Shown: piece after piece, positions 24,522 through 32,675 of the stretch
Position numbering within the stretch: the stretch's first letter is position 1
Layout: each line of letters opens with the position of its first letter
NCBI GenBank assembly: GCA_002342295.1
Contig: DDPR01000006.1
Location: forward strand, 172,518-236,517
Length of the DNA stretch: 64,000 nt
Direction of reading: 5' to 3'
Source: Burkholderiales bacterium UBA2463
GTDB taxonomy: Bacteria > Pseudomonadota > Gammaproteobacteria > Burkholderiales > Burkholderiaceae_A
Notes under the pieces: generated by a model
The model's input: only the letters and a program-made list of their open reading frames with translations
The model's database searches: none
What the model was told of the DNA's origin: nothing
Position numbers and translations under genes: made by a program

Positions 24522-25336
24522 TTCGGGAGTTCGCTGCGTGTCACTGGTGCCTGTAGCTGGGCCAGAGCGATCACCGTAATCGGGAATCGCCTCTCATGGC
24601 GACCCTCCACTTTCAAGCCGCGCAGCATACGGCACTCAACCGCAGATAGCGCATCGGGCTGAGGCAAGAGCGCCGACCCTCGAATCGATATCGAACCAAG
24701 ACTCTTCTCTTTTGGCTCGGCACCGCACCCCCTTAGCCATGCGTAAGTGTCCGCGAGCATGGGACCAACAACCGGGATAGTCAAACCCGCCCCAACCGTG
24801 ACTCTTAGCTTCAAAGTATTTGCGTCCAGATAGGTTTGCCTAGACTGGCGCCCCACAGCAAGACCTCTTTCACGCGTGAGAACGCCAGAATTCGGCAACC
24901 GATCTGTGATCTGCATTCCCGCACGAAGAGGGCCGAGAACCCCTTCGCCAGACTCAGCCCAGTCATCAAATGAATCTCTTGTTGGAGTAAGCACAGCCCA
25001 ATCGAGAAAGCCAAGAGCCCGATCTCGCGCAAATCCGCGGGCACCTCGGGACTTCGCCTCTAGTAAAGCGGCCGGCTTATCTCTGAGGTTGATGACCCCC
25101 GAATAGAGGATTGTCGTGGACTGCATGAGACCCGCCTCGATCGTCACTCGATCGAGGCCTCGTGCAGCAATGTAACGCGCGGAGCCCATGGCTGCGTATC
25201 GAGCGATCAATGCGTCCATCGCCAAGAGGCCAAGCTGAATCACCCCCAAACCCAAAAGGATGAGGAGGGGCAGCGCAACAGAGAGTTCCGCAATTCCTGC
25301 CCCTTCCGGCCGGGAGCGCCCCGTGTCAATCACCAT
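24518..25336 (-). CDS. TadE-like pseudopilin protein (last gene of Tad operon)
   Basis: A 272-residue protein with a short polar N-terminus and a TadE-like start to its hydrophobic helix (GAGIAELSVALPLLILLGLG), including the glutamate typical of prepilin-like proteins. The rest is a soluble domain, expected in the periplasm, with two cysteines (RGCGAEP and VECRML) that could pair. It overlaps the DUF192-like gene by seven bases. It is longer than usual TadE proteins. Role: probably minor pseudopilin or assembly factor of the Flp pilus. The family call rests on the N-terminal helix and location. Confidence 0.65.
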   Translation of the reverse strand: MVIDTGRSRPEGAGIAELSVALPLLILLGLGVIQLGLLAMDALIARYAAMGSARYIAARGLDRVTIEAGLMQSTTILYSGVINLRDKPAALLEAKSRGARGFARDRALGFLDWAVLTPTRDSFDDWAESGEGVLGPLRAGMQITDRLPNSGVLTRERGLAVGRQSRQTYLDANTLKLRVTVGAGLTIPVVGPMLADTYAWLRGCGAEPKEKSLGSISIRGSALLPQPDALSAVECRMLRGLKVEGRHERRFPITVIALAQLQAPVTRSELPN

Positions 25337-25674
25337 GAAAACCTGTCCCCTAGGCGCACTCTGGGGAGTCTCTCGGGAGGCACGAAAAACTCGAGAGCCG
25401 ACTGTGCGCCTGGAGCAAAATAGAAACGTCGTGTGAGTGATGTCACAAAGGCAACTGCTCGACCACTCGAGTCAATGAAAACGAGGGCAGTTGGGAGGGG
25501 ACCAAAGAGAGTGTGAACAGCCCGACAGGAACGCAAACAAACCACTATTCGAGGGTTTCTCACGAGGAGTCCTCCAAACAGGCGCCCCCGAAACGTCGAG
25601 AGAGTGACGACTCGGAGTGGTGGAGCGTGCTGAGAATGCCCGTGCGAGAGCCGCCGGACGCATAAGCCCCCCAT
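25330..25674 (-). CDS. DUF192-like small protein within Tad operon
   Basis: About 114 residues. The end part resembles DUF192: ALVFIDSSGRAVAF, FAPGAQSALEFFVPPERLP and VRLGDRFSW. The usual N-terminal portion with the FWM-type block is degenerate. The ATG at 25674 shares a base with the tadC stop (TGATG), which supports this start over longer in-frame ones. Small DUF192 proteins do occur in some Tad loci, but their role there is not settled. No clear signal peptide is seen. Confidence 0.55.
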   Translation of the reverse strand: MGGLCVRRLSHGHSQHAPPLRVVTLSTFRGRLFGGLLVRNPRIVVCLRSCRAVHTLFGPLPTALVFIDSSGRAVAFVTSLTRRFYFAPGAQSALEFFVPPERLPRVRLGDRFSW

Positions 25675-26573
25675 CAGAGTGTGCCCTTCAATCGAACAAT
25701 GATTGGTGCGAGCAAGACAATGAAGGTGCACGGAAAGATACAACACACAAGGGGGGCCAAAAGCTTCACAGGGGCCTCGAGCGCTCGGCGCTCCATTGCC
25801 AGATGACGCTCAGACCTCGCCTGCTCCGCAGCCTGTCGAAGGATGGGCGCAATGCTTGCGCCCGTGCGCTCGCTCATTCTGCAAAGACTGCAAAACTGAT
25901 ACACCACGTTCACGGGAGCACTCTCGTGAAACTTCGTGAGTGCCGCATCCCGGTCCAGTCCCCGTCGGTAGTTGACAGATATCTCCCGAACCATTCGCTC
26001 CCAATGGTTGTAACGCCCAAGGCTGAGTTTTGCGGTGCATCGCTCGAACGCCAAAGCCAGGCTCTGTCCAGACTCAAGACAGAGGGCGATGGCCTCAAGT
26101 AGGTTTGGAAATCTCTGCGTCAACGCATCCAACTGGCTCAAATATCTGCGGCGAATAATCAAAACAGGAATCACCATCCCGATCATTAATCCCGCCGAGA
26201 CGGAGACCAACAAACAGATCGGAGTCGAACCAGCCCCTAATGCAGCGAGCGAGATCAAGCCAACAATGGTCGCCACAAGGATTGAGGTCAGCACCCTAGC
26301 GGAAAAAAAGACGCTTTCATCTAAATGCACTGGCCAACCAAACAATCCGAGCTTTCGCATGAGGTTGGGATCACGGCGCGCGAAGATTCTCAGGGCGGGC
26401 GACAGGGCGATGGCGAGTCCGAGAAAAAGTCGAAGGAAGGAGGAATCCGTCATTGCCAAGTCCCCCGCATGAGAGCGCGCAAACGGTAACGCCCGTCTCA
26501 GAACACCAAATCCCCAGAGTGCGGCGAAGGAGACTGAGGTCCCCCAGAGGAAAAGGACGATTTCTTTGCTCAT
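25674..26573 (-). CDS. tadC: Tad pilus inner-membrane protein TadC
   Basis: A 299-residue type II secretion F-domain protein. Membrane segments flank a cytoplasmic domain with LTQRFPNLLEAIALCLESGQ, LALAFERCTAKL, and SLCRMSERTGASIAPILRQA, followed by two C-terminal helices (LAPLVCCIFPCTFIVLLAPI). With TadB it forms the platform on which the ATPase acts. It begins three bases after tadB and overlaps the DUF192-like gene by one base. Confidence 0.9.
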   Translation of the reverse strand: MSKEIVLFLWGTSVSFAALWGFGVLRRALPFARSHAGDLAMTDSSFLRLFLGLAIALSPALRIFARRDPNLMRKLGLFGWPVHLDESVFFSARVLTSILVATIVGLISLAALGAGSTPICLLVSVSAGLMIGMVIPVLIIRRRYLSQLDALTQRFPNLLEAIALCLESGQSLALAFERCTAKLSLGRYNHWERMVREISVNYRRGLDRDAALTKFHESAPVNVVYQFCSLCRMSERTGASIAPILRQAAEQARSERHLAMERRALEAPVKLLAPLVCCIFPCTFIVLLAPIIVRLKGTL

Positions 26574-26576
26574 ACC

Positions 26577-27404
26577 CTAATGAACCTTTATCAACTTTTT
26601 GATCCATCGATAACCAAATACCTCGAGAAAGAGAATCACAATGAGAAGACGTTGCCCCACTTCCTGCTTGAAGAAAAAGTCGGAGACATTTGGGTCTAAT
26701 AGGCTTGTGACCACCAGTAGGACCACCGGAATAAACATCATGACCAAGGCCTGAAGGCGTCCCTGCGCCGACAGCGCCTCTGCTTTTGCTTCGATCAAGT
26801 TGCGCTGTCTGAGTGACTTCCCAAGGCTCTGAATGCTGTCGCTCACGCTACCCCCCGACTGAGACGAGACCCGAAGACAAAAGGCCAGATCCCTTATTCC
26901 CTCAAGACCGGATGCCCTAGCCCAGCGATCAAGTGCATCCTCCAAGGAAGTACCAAGTCTCTGGGCATTCTGGAGGGCAGATAACCCCTCTTTCATCGGA
27001 TCGGAAATCTGCGATTGCGCCTGATCAACTGCCGCCCTTAGGCTCATTCCAGCGCGAAGGGCTGACGCCAAGAAGTCGCACAGGTCGGGCAATTGCTTTC
27101 TCAGCCCATTCAATCTGCGAGCCTGACCCCGCGAGTAGATCCACCGCTCAATCCAGACCGAAATAGAAAACGACATAAGAAGCGAACTAGCCAAACCCAG
27201 CGGCCCGGCTAAAAGCAACGCGAGAATCAGAAAGACCATAAGGGCCCTTGCTCTCGCTCGTCCCGATTTTGCGCCCTGGCCCAGACGACTCAGGCCATGT
27301 GCGCGATCAAACCAGAGGAGGGCTATGGGCCAGAATCGAGACACAATGAGACTGACACAAAGTCCAGAAGCAAAAAAGAGAGCCGTGGCAAGGGGGTGTT
27401 CCAT
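26577..27404 (-). CDS. tadB: Tad pilus inner-membrane protein TadB
   Basis: A 275-residue T2SSF-family membrane protein: hydrophobic N-terminus, a segment after GRARARALMVFLILALLLAG, the cytoplasmic domain with LRKQLPDLCDFLASALRAG, SLEDALDRWAR, DLAFCLRVSSQSGGSVSDSI, and a C-terminal membrane pair. ATG at 27404 follows the tadA stop by two bases and is preferred over a longer in-frame start at 27431. It partners TadC as the platform of the Flp pilus machine. Confidence 0.9.
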   Translation of the reverse strand: MEHPLATALFFASGLCVSLIVSRFWPIALLWFDRAHGLSRLGQGAKSGRARARALMVFLILALLLAGPLGLASSLLMSFSISVWIERWIYSRGQARRLNGLRKQLPDLCDFLASALRAGMSLRAAVDQAQSQISDPMKEGLSALQNAQRLGTSLEDALDRWARASGLEGIRDLAFCLRVSSQSGGSVSDSIQSLGKSLRQRNLIEAKAEALSAQGRLQALVMMFIPVVLLVVTSLLDPNVSDFFFKQEVGQRLLIVILFLEVFGYRWIKKLIKVH

Positions 27405-27406
27405 AG

Positions 27407-28966
27407 CTAGTCTCTCGCGGACAAGTCCCACATCGCTCCCGAGTCTTCAGCCCGATAGGCTGGCTGAAGCTGAATCACACCAGACTCCAGGCCACAAACC
27501 TCATCAATTGCAGAGATAAGGCGACGTCCATCTGGTCGTCGTATCTGCTGAACAATGAGATCAATCGATGCGGCAAGTTGCTCTCGAATAGCAGTCAACG
27601 GAATCTCAAAGCCAGCCATCATCACCATAACCTCCAAGCGTGATATCGCATCCCTCGGGCTGTTAGCGTGAACTGAGGTAAGGGAGCCCTCATGCCCAGT
27701 GTTCATGGCCTGCAACATGTCGAGGGCTTCACCGCCCCTGCACTCGCCAATAATGATTCGATCGGGACGCATCCTAAGAGCATTACGCACGAGGTCTCGA
27801 ATAGTGAGTCGACCCTCACCCTCCTGGTTGGCCTCGCGCGCCTCTAGGGCGACAAGATTGCTCAGTGGCAGGAAGAGCTCCGCGGCGTCTTCCACCGTAA
27901 CAACACGCTCAGCACTCGGAATGCACTGAGCCAGGGCCCTCAGGAGGGTTGTCTTGCCCGAGCCCGTTCCACCGCTCACCACGACATTCTTTTTGGACAA
28001 AACAGCGCGGGAAAGTTGGTCGTGGACAGAGGGTGGGAGCGCCCCCAAACGCTCGAGATCAGACAATGAGAGCGCTTGGCGTGAGAATTTTCGGATAGTG
28101 AGGCTAGAGCCGGAGACTGCGGGGGGACACAGCACTGCGTTTACCCGAGAGCCATCCCTCAGACGACCATCCGCCAATGGACACGAGTCATCGATCCGCC
28201 TCCCAAGCGGCGCAAAGATTCTCTCAATAATCATTCGGAGAGATGCCTCATCCACAAAGGACTCGGAGCTTTGAAAGCAGACCCCTTTGCGCTCAACGAA
28301 GACTCTCGACGGGCCATTGACCATGATCTCCGTAATCTCCGGGTCGGCAAGAAAGCTCTCCAGCACTCCAAGTCCAACAACCTCAGCGACTACTCGATCG
28401 ATGAAAGCCCCAGCGTGTTCTCCCAAGTCCGCTGGGAGCGACGACAGACTGCTCATCGCTAGAAGGCGACACTCGGCACGCAACTCCTCATCGGTCATGC
28501 CCGACCACTCCCGACGCTTAGCCTCTAAGGCTGATCGCAACGTCCGAACCGCACTCTCAAGGGCGCCCTCGGGGAAGTTCGTTGCTCGACTCTCTCTCGA
28601 AGCAACAGCGTCTCTTATCTCTGAGGAGGGGGCCTGCAAAGAACCTGCGGCATCGGACTCCTCCTCATTCCTCACGAACCCAACCTCAAGACGCCACCCT
28701 GCCACCTGAATAACATCGCCTTGCTTAAGCGGGCCGTACTCTTCGACCTCCCTGTCATTGACACGAGTGCCGAAGAGTGAGCCGCGATCCAGGAGTACCG
28801 GGCCGGAGGGGGCGCACCGAATCTCACAATGAATCTTGCCGACAGATAGTCCGGAGAGGGCAATGGCGGCAGACCGATCTTTTCCGATTCTTATGGGAAA
28901 GTCTGACCCAGAGAAAGTGTAGTTCGCGCGCTTCACGAGCCCTTGGTAAGCCGATATCTTAATCAT
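27407..28966 (-). CDS. tadA: TadA/CpaF pilus ATPase with N-terminal FHA domain
   Basis: A 519-residue fusion. Residues 7-90 form a forkhead-associated domain (FPIRIGKDRSAAIAL, LSVGKIHCEI, DRGSLFGTRVND, LKQGDVIQVAGW), a phosphothreonine-binding fold. After a linker comes the CpaF-type secretion ATPase: LADPEITEIMVNGP, Walker A GGTGSGKTTLLRAL (332-345), an Asp box at VTVEDAAELFL, Walker B RPDRIIIGECRG, and the His box TGHEGSLTSVHANSP. It powers Flp pilus assembly. ATG 28966 lies inside rcpA (8-base overlap); the ribosome-binding site is weak. A longer ORF upstream to 29128 is rejected since it would run deep into rcpA. The FHA fusion suggests control by Ser/Thr phosphorylation; no kinase is in the window. 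Confidence 0.9.
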   Translation of the reverse strand: MIKISAYQGLVKRANYTFSGSDFPIRIGKDRSAAIALSGLSVGKIHCEIRCAPSGPVLLDRGSLFGTRVNDREVEEYGPLKQGDVIQVAGWRLEVGFVRNEEESDAAGSLQAPSSEIRDAVASRESRATNFPEGALESAVRTLRSALEAKRREWSGMTDEELRAECRLLAMSSLSSLPADLGEHAGAFIDRVVAEVVGLGVLESFLADPEITEIMVNGPSRVFVERKGVCFQSSESFVDEASLRMIIERIFAPLGRRIDDSCPLADGRLRDGSRVNAVLCPPAVSGSSLTIRKFSRQALSLSDLERLGALPPSVHDQLSRAVLSKKNVVVSGGTGSGKTTLLRALAQCIPSAERVVTVEDAAELFLPLSNLVALEAREANQEGEGRLTIRDLVRNALRMRPDRIIIGECRGGEALDMLQAMNTGHEGSLTSVHANSPRDAISRLEVMVMMAGFEIPLTAIREQLAASIDLIVQQIRRPDGRRLISAIDEVCGLESGVIQLQPAYRAEDSGAMWDLSARD

Positions 28967-30347
28967 TGGAGCGGTCCGAAAAGTCTGATCCTTGGTTGGG
29001 CTCTGTAGTCCGTCCGTAAATACTCGCTCTTGAGCGATCAAGAAGACGTGAGGCGCCCTCGATAGAGCGGATGTTTCTCTCAGACTGAGCCCCAATTCGT
29101 CTCGGCGTGACGAATACAACCATCTCACTGCGCTTTTCTTGAAAATCGGTCGACCGAAAAAGGCGACTTAAAAGCGGGACATCCCCCAGTCCCGATACCT
29201 TCTGAAGGCTTTTACTTGCCTCTTCTGAGATCAGGCCAGAGAGAATGAGGGTCTCCCCCTCTCGAAGGGTGACCTCAGTCTGCGTCATACGCGAGAGAAA
29301 CCCAGGCAACTCCCCGACCTTCACGGCTGGGTCTATCGTCGAGAGTTCAGTGGTTATGGTGGCGGATATTGAACCCCCCGCCTGAATCGTGGGATTTACC
29401 TCAAAGCGAATCCCGTAAGGCTTGAATTGCACCGATGAAGTGCCAAGCGCAGACGCGGTTGGAAGGGGCACTTCGCCGCCAGCGAGAAACCGAGCTGAGC
29501 CGCCACTCTTACAGGTCAATATTGGCTCAGCGAGCACAACGGCATCGCCAGACTGCTCCAAGAAGTTGATGACAGACAGTAACGTCGACTGAAGTCCAAA
29601 GTAGAGGTGAAAAGGTGACACCTTTCCCACGGAGGTGGACCCCTCAACGCCAGGAAAGTTAGAGGTCACGCTCGGTGAACCATTCAGCAAAACGCCATCG
29701 CTTGCCGGACGGAATTGGTTATTGGTCTTTAAGTCACCGACCACCCCAAAGATCGGTCCTGACATTGACTTCTGCCAGTTGACCCCCAGACTCTCAAGAG
29801 CATTCTTCTTGACCTCCAAAAAGCGAACTTCCATAGCAACCATCTGGTCCTGGGCGCTCGATCGAACGAGGTTCACGACGCGCGGATTTTTATCTACGAG
29901 AGCAGCAACCTGTCGTGCCTCCTCCGGTGACTCTGGCGCCCCCGACACCACGAGACGGTCCCCAACTCGGTCAACCCGTATCTGGCTACCCTGCCCGAGC
30001 GCTCCACGCAGGTCCCTCTGGAGAGCCTCGGCACCTTCCTCAGCAACGTTCACGACAACACGACTAGGTGAGGCCGTTCGACCCCAGAGAAGTAGCGTGG
30101 TAGTCCCAGCTTTCTTGGCAGCGACAAGAACGGTATCTGAGCCCAACGACTTGACGGAAATGATGGACCCATCACCCACAATGACGCGCTTTAATCCATC
30201 GAACTTAATGACCTCCGAGTCGCCAATCACAACTTTTATTGACGAAGGAGGACCCTTTTCCTCGTCACCCGCAAAAGACCCCGCAAAGACGGGCTCTGCG
30301 GGGCGAAGGAGGACAGCCAAAAGCAGAGCAAGCAGAATCTCCTTCAT
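28959..30347 (-). CDS. rcpA: Tad/Flp pilus outer-membrane secretin RcpA (CpaC)
   Basis: A 462-residue secretin with a signal peptide (LLALLLAVLLRPAEPVFAGS). The N-terminal pilotin/BON-like region shows SEVIKFDGLKRVIVGDGSII and GTTTLLLWGR; the secretin domain has VAMEVRFLEVKKNALESLGVNW, VVLAEPILTCKSGGSARFLAGGEVP and TLREGETLILSGLISEE, with VPLLSRLFRS and EMVVFVTP near the end. It forms the outer-membrane pore for the Flp pilus. It overlaps cpaB by four bases and tadA by eight. Confidence 0.92.
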   Translation of the reverse strand: MKEILLALLLAVLLRPAEPVFAGSFAGDEEKGPPSSIKVVIGDSEVIKFDGLKRVIVGDGSIISVKSLGSDTVLVAAKKAGTTTLLLWGRTASPSRVVVNVAEEGAEALQRDLRGALGQGSQIRVDRVGDRLVVSGAPESPEEARQVAALVDKNPRVVNLVRSSAQDQMVAMEVRFLEVKKNALESLGVNWQKSMSGPIFGVVGDLKTNNQFRPASDGVLLNGSPSVTSNFPGVEGSTSVGKVSPFHLYFGLQSTLLSVINFLEQSGDAVVLAEPILTCKSGGSARFLAGGEVPLPTASALGTSSVQFKPYGIRFEVNPTIQAGGSISATITTELSTIDPAVKVGELPGFLSRMTQTEVTLREGETLILSGLISEEASKSLQKVSGLGDVPLLSRLFRSTDFQEKRSEMVVFVTPRRIGAQSERNIRSIEGASRLLDRSRASIYGRTTEPNQGSDFSDRSND

Positions 30348-31171
30348 AAGGTCTCCGGCCGATTGTGAACAATGATCTCTACGGGTCCACCTTGATAGGG
30401 CAGTCGATTCGATGCGCTGATTGATGCAGAGAGAGTGTCGAGTCGCCCCCTTAGGGAGAAGCCAATACCTCCCCGCGCCTGGGCAGCGATGTAGCGGCCA
30501 ACGAGCGCTTGAGGGATCTCAATAAACATCCCTCCGCTGGAGCGACCGTGGCGATCTCTGCTTTTTACTGCCTGTCCACCAAGCACCCTTGCAGCCTCAA
30601 CGAGCAACACGGGTCGGCCTTGATGTTCATCTGCGCCCACCACTTGAAATGAGCCGCCATCAAGAAGGCCCCCTGGCTTTACCGGGGAAGAATCCCAAAT
30701 ATCCAATGTCTCGCCATCCGATAACGCTGCAAGCGTGTCGGGAGACAGTGAGGATGGAAGAGCAACAAGGCGAAATCCAGACCGCACCGCAGTTAAATCT
30801 GAGGGCGCGCGCTCCTCAGATACATCGGAATCGGTGATGGGTGTTCCAGCGACTATGGCCCGCCTAAGTTGTCGACCATCTACCTGAGAAAACTGCTCTG
30901 GAGAGAGCGTTCCCCCGGGGAGCCATCTGGTCGGAAGCTTAAGGATCGACACGCTACTCGAGTCCACCGGATCTCCAGCTGACAGCGGCCTGTCCGCAAC
31001 AAGGACCTCCCGAAAATCTTGCTCCGGAAACCATCTTCGCTTCTGAGCGTCGAGACGCTGATCAATCCAAGCCTCCCCAAGGATGGCGGCGAGAAGTCCG
31101 AAGGATAAGGCGGCCACACCCGTGATGACGCTTCGTGAGCGTAAGAGGAAATAAAGTCTCTGTTTAATCAA
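30344..31171 (-). CDS. cpaB: Flp pilus assembly protein CpaB/RcpC
   Basis: A 275-residue protein with one N-terminal membrane anchor (SVITGVAALSFGLLAAILGE) and a SAF/CpaB domain: VLVADRPLSAGDPVDSSSVS, TRWLPGGTLSPEQFSQVDG, LRRAIVAGTPITDSDV and FRLVALPSS. The start is TTG at 31171 with AGGAG seven bases upstream; that AGGAG overlaps the stop codon of the small prepilin-like ORF. It is expected to act in the periplasm in pilus biogenesis. Confidence 0.87.
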   Translation of the reverse strand: MIKQRLYFLLRSRSVITGVAALSFGLLAAILGEAWIDQRLDAQKRRWFPEQDFREVLVADRPLSAGDPVDSSSVSILKLPTRWLPGGTLSPEQFSQVDGRQLRRAIVAGTPITDSDVSEERAPSDLTAVRSGFRLVALPSSLSPDTLAALSDGETLDIWDSSPVKPGGLLDGGSFQVVGADEHQGRPVLLVEAARVLGGQAVKSRDRHGRSSGGMFIEIPQALVGRYIAAQARGGIGFSLRGRLDTLSASISASNRLPYQGGPVEIIVHNRPETL

Positions 31172-31181
31172 ATGACGTCTC

Positions 31182-31340
31182 CTAAATTGGGATTGAGATG
31201 AGCCAGACCGTGCTTGAGAGTGCTTGCTCGAAAGTCCTCTCGAGAGCCTTAAAAGACGCGTAGGTCACGAGGCCAACACAGCCCAACCCGATGAGGTATT
31301 CAATAGAAAAGGATCCGGCAGGTTTGTTCGTCCCCTTCAC
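31182..31340 (-). CDS. Second Flp-like prepilin, 52 residues
   Basis: A short ORF starting with GTG at 31340, which overlaps the stop of the gene before it (GTGA), and ending ten bases before cpaB. The protein has a short basic leader MKGTNKPAG followed by SFSIEYLIGLGCVGLVTYAS. This has the Flp prepilin pattern: a glycine at the cleavage point, then Glu at +5 and Tyr at +6 and a hydrophobic helix. Mature length would be about 43 residues. It differs in sequence from the major pilin at 34000-34263 and is probably a minor pilin or pseudopilin. The motif, overlap and operon place support it. Confidence 0.75.
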   Translation of the reverse strand: MKGTNKPAGSFSIEYLIGLGCVGLVTYASFKALERTFEQALSSTVWLISIPI

Positions 31341-31930
31341 CTTTTTGACTCCCTGAGAATCACGCCATAAGTCCTTCCGACTGCGTCCGTTCCGCTGACC
31401 ACTGTTGTCGGTCTGTCGCCTACAACGGCTCTAGAGATAAGAAAAGGTGCGCCGTGACCGGCCGAAAAAACTTGTTTGGGATTGACCTGAGCCGCTTCCC
31501 CAAGCGCCTTGTTGATGAGAGCCTTGTGAGCTTGAGTGACTGATACCCCTTGCGGGGAAAGCACCTGTATGTCTGCACGCAGATCTGGAAACGAGACAAC
31601 CCACCCGCCCGGGGTGACGCTCGTTCGAAACATTGCGATCGGTGCATTGACTCGCCAACCCTCGGAGCGGATCCCCGCTCCGGTTGACGGACTCCCCTGC
31701 GTTGGAATCTCCCGCCACTGCTCAGCAATCCAACGACCTCTATCAATTCCAGCCACCGTGCACCAGCCGCCCACCTGACTTACAAAATGAGCAATACCAC
31801 TCGACTGCATCTCATGTAGTGCCAGATTCCGACGTTCACACGCGGGTCGGTCGTCAACCAGGTATTGCGCTGTCACTGGACCTCCCGCGACAACAAAGTG
31901 AAAAGCGATGCCTGCCAATGCTGAAACCAA
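31337..31930 (-). CDS. Exported protein of unknown function in Tad operon
   Basis: A 197-residue protein starting at TTG with AGGAG six bases upstream. The first 22 residues are hydrophobic and end AGGPVTAQ, so it is probably exported, although the leader has no basic residue. Three cysteines are seen (PACERR, GGWCTVAG and none near the C-terminus beyond these are obvious). A tryptophan-rich part (GGWCTVAGIDRGRWIAEQWR) precedes a mixed alpha/beta stretch. I do not recognise the family. It is coupled to the small prepilin by a four-base overlap, so a role in pilin handling is possible. Confidence 0.6.
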   Translation of the reverse strand: MVSALAGIAFHFVVAGGPVTAQYLVDDRPACERRNLALHEMQSSGIAHFVSQVGGWCTVAGIDRGRWIAEQWREIPTQGSPSTGAGIRSEGWRVNAPIAMFRTSVTPGGWVVSFPDLRADIQVLSPQGVSVTQAHKALINKALGEAAQVNPKQVFSAGHGAPFLISRAVVGDRPTTVVSGTDAVGRTYGVILRESKR

Positions 31931-31946
31931 TGTGTTCTCCTGAAAT

Positions 31947-32675
31947 TTAGGGTCCTGGCGGGCTGTAGGCCCTCATCCAATCGGGTCGGTGAAACGAATG
32001 GCGAAACGTGCTTGAACCACTCTCCAGTCCTATGCCCTCGAAGACGGGGAGCAAAACGTCCTTCCCCACTGCTTGAGCAGAACTGACAGCAAGCGCAACG
32101 CTTGGTGAAGGTTCAGACCCATGCGCAACACGATTGGATGCCTCTGAGAGCCCGGAGGATCCCCATGTCTCTCCCATGACAGCAAGCCGAGTCTGCTGAG
32201 GGGAAAATCCCCAGGGGGCAGTTGACCCCTTGGCGGATACTCTTAAAAGCTGGCGAGCACCTGGAAGCCTAAAAAGATCCTCCGCGGTACCTTGCAAAAA
32301 ACCACCGAGGCTCAAGCCAACTTTGTCTAGCACCCCCTTACCGCTGACATCGGCTGAGGGCGAATCCCCAGAAACGACAAAAGAGTTGACCGGGGAGCTT
32401 CGTACGGCCGGATCCTGATCAAACTTAAGAGGCATAGACTTCGCCTCCGAATAGGCAGAGTACTGACTAGAGCGCTGATACGTGGGGCACTCGGAGACTA
32501 AAATGCGACATCGATCGAGATCGAATCTCGCGGCCTCCACTGAGGCAAGACTCTGGTGAGCGATCCCTACGATCGCACGGGCAACTGCCAAGAGAAGAAC
32601 CAATGCCACGCTCAACACAATGAGCTCGACACATGCCTGCCCATCCGGCTTATGAGCTCCAATGGCGAACCTCAT
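31947..32675 (-). CDS. TadE/TadF-like pseudopilin
   Basis: A 242-residue protein with a TadE-like N-terminus: a short leader MRFAIGAHKPDG, then QACVELIVLSVALVLLLAVA with the conserved glutamate. The remainder is Ser/Gly-rich and expected outside the membrane. It overlaps the TadG-like gene by four bases (ATGA). Probable minor pseudopilin of the Flp pilus; the soluble part is not one I recognise. Confidence 0.65.
   Translation of the reverse strand: MRFAIGAHKPDGQACVELIVLSVALVLLLAVARAIVGIAHQSLASVEAARFDLDRCRILVSECPTYQRSSQYSAYSEAKSMPLKFDQDPAVRSSPVNSFVVSGDSPSADVSGKGVLDKVGLSLGGFLQGTAEDLFRLPGARQLLRVSAKGSTAPWGFSPQQTRLAVMGETWGSSGLSEASNRVAHGSEPSPSVALAVSSAQAVGKDVLLPVFEGIGLESGSSTFRHSFHRPDWMRAYSPPGP

Noticed and set aside
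27407..29128. Longer TadA from 29128
   Set aside because: The extra 54 codons lie deep inside rcpA, and the FHA domain starts cleanly at ATG 28966.
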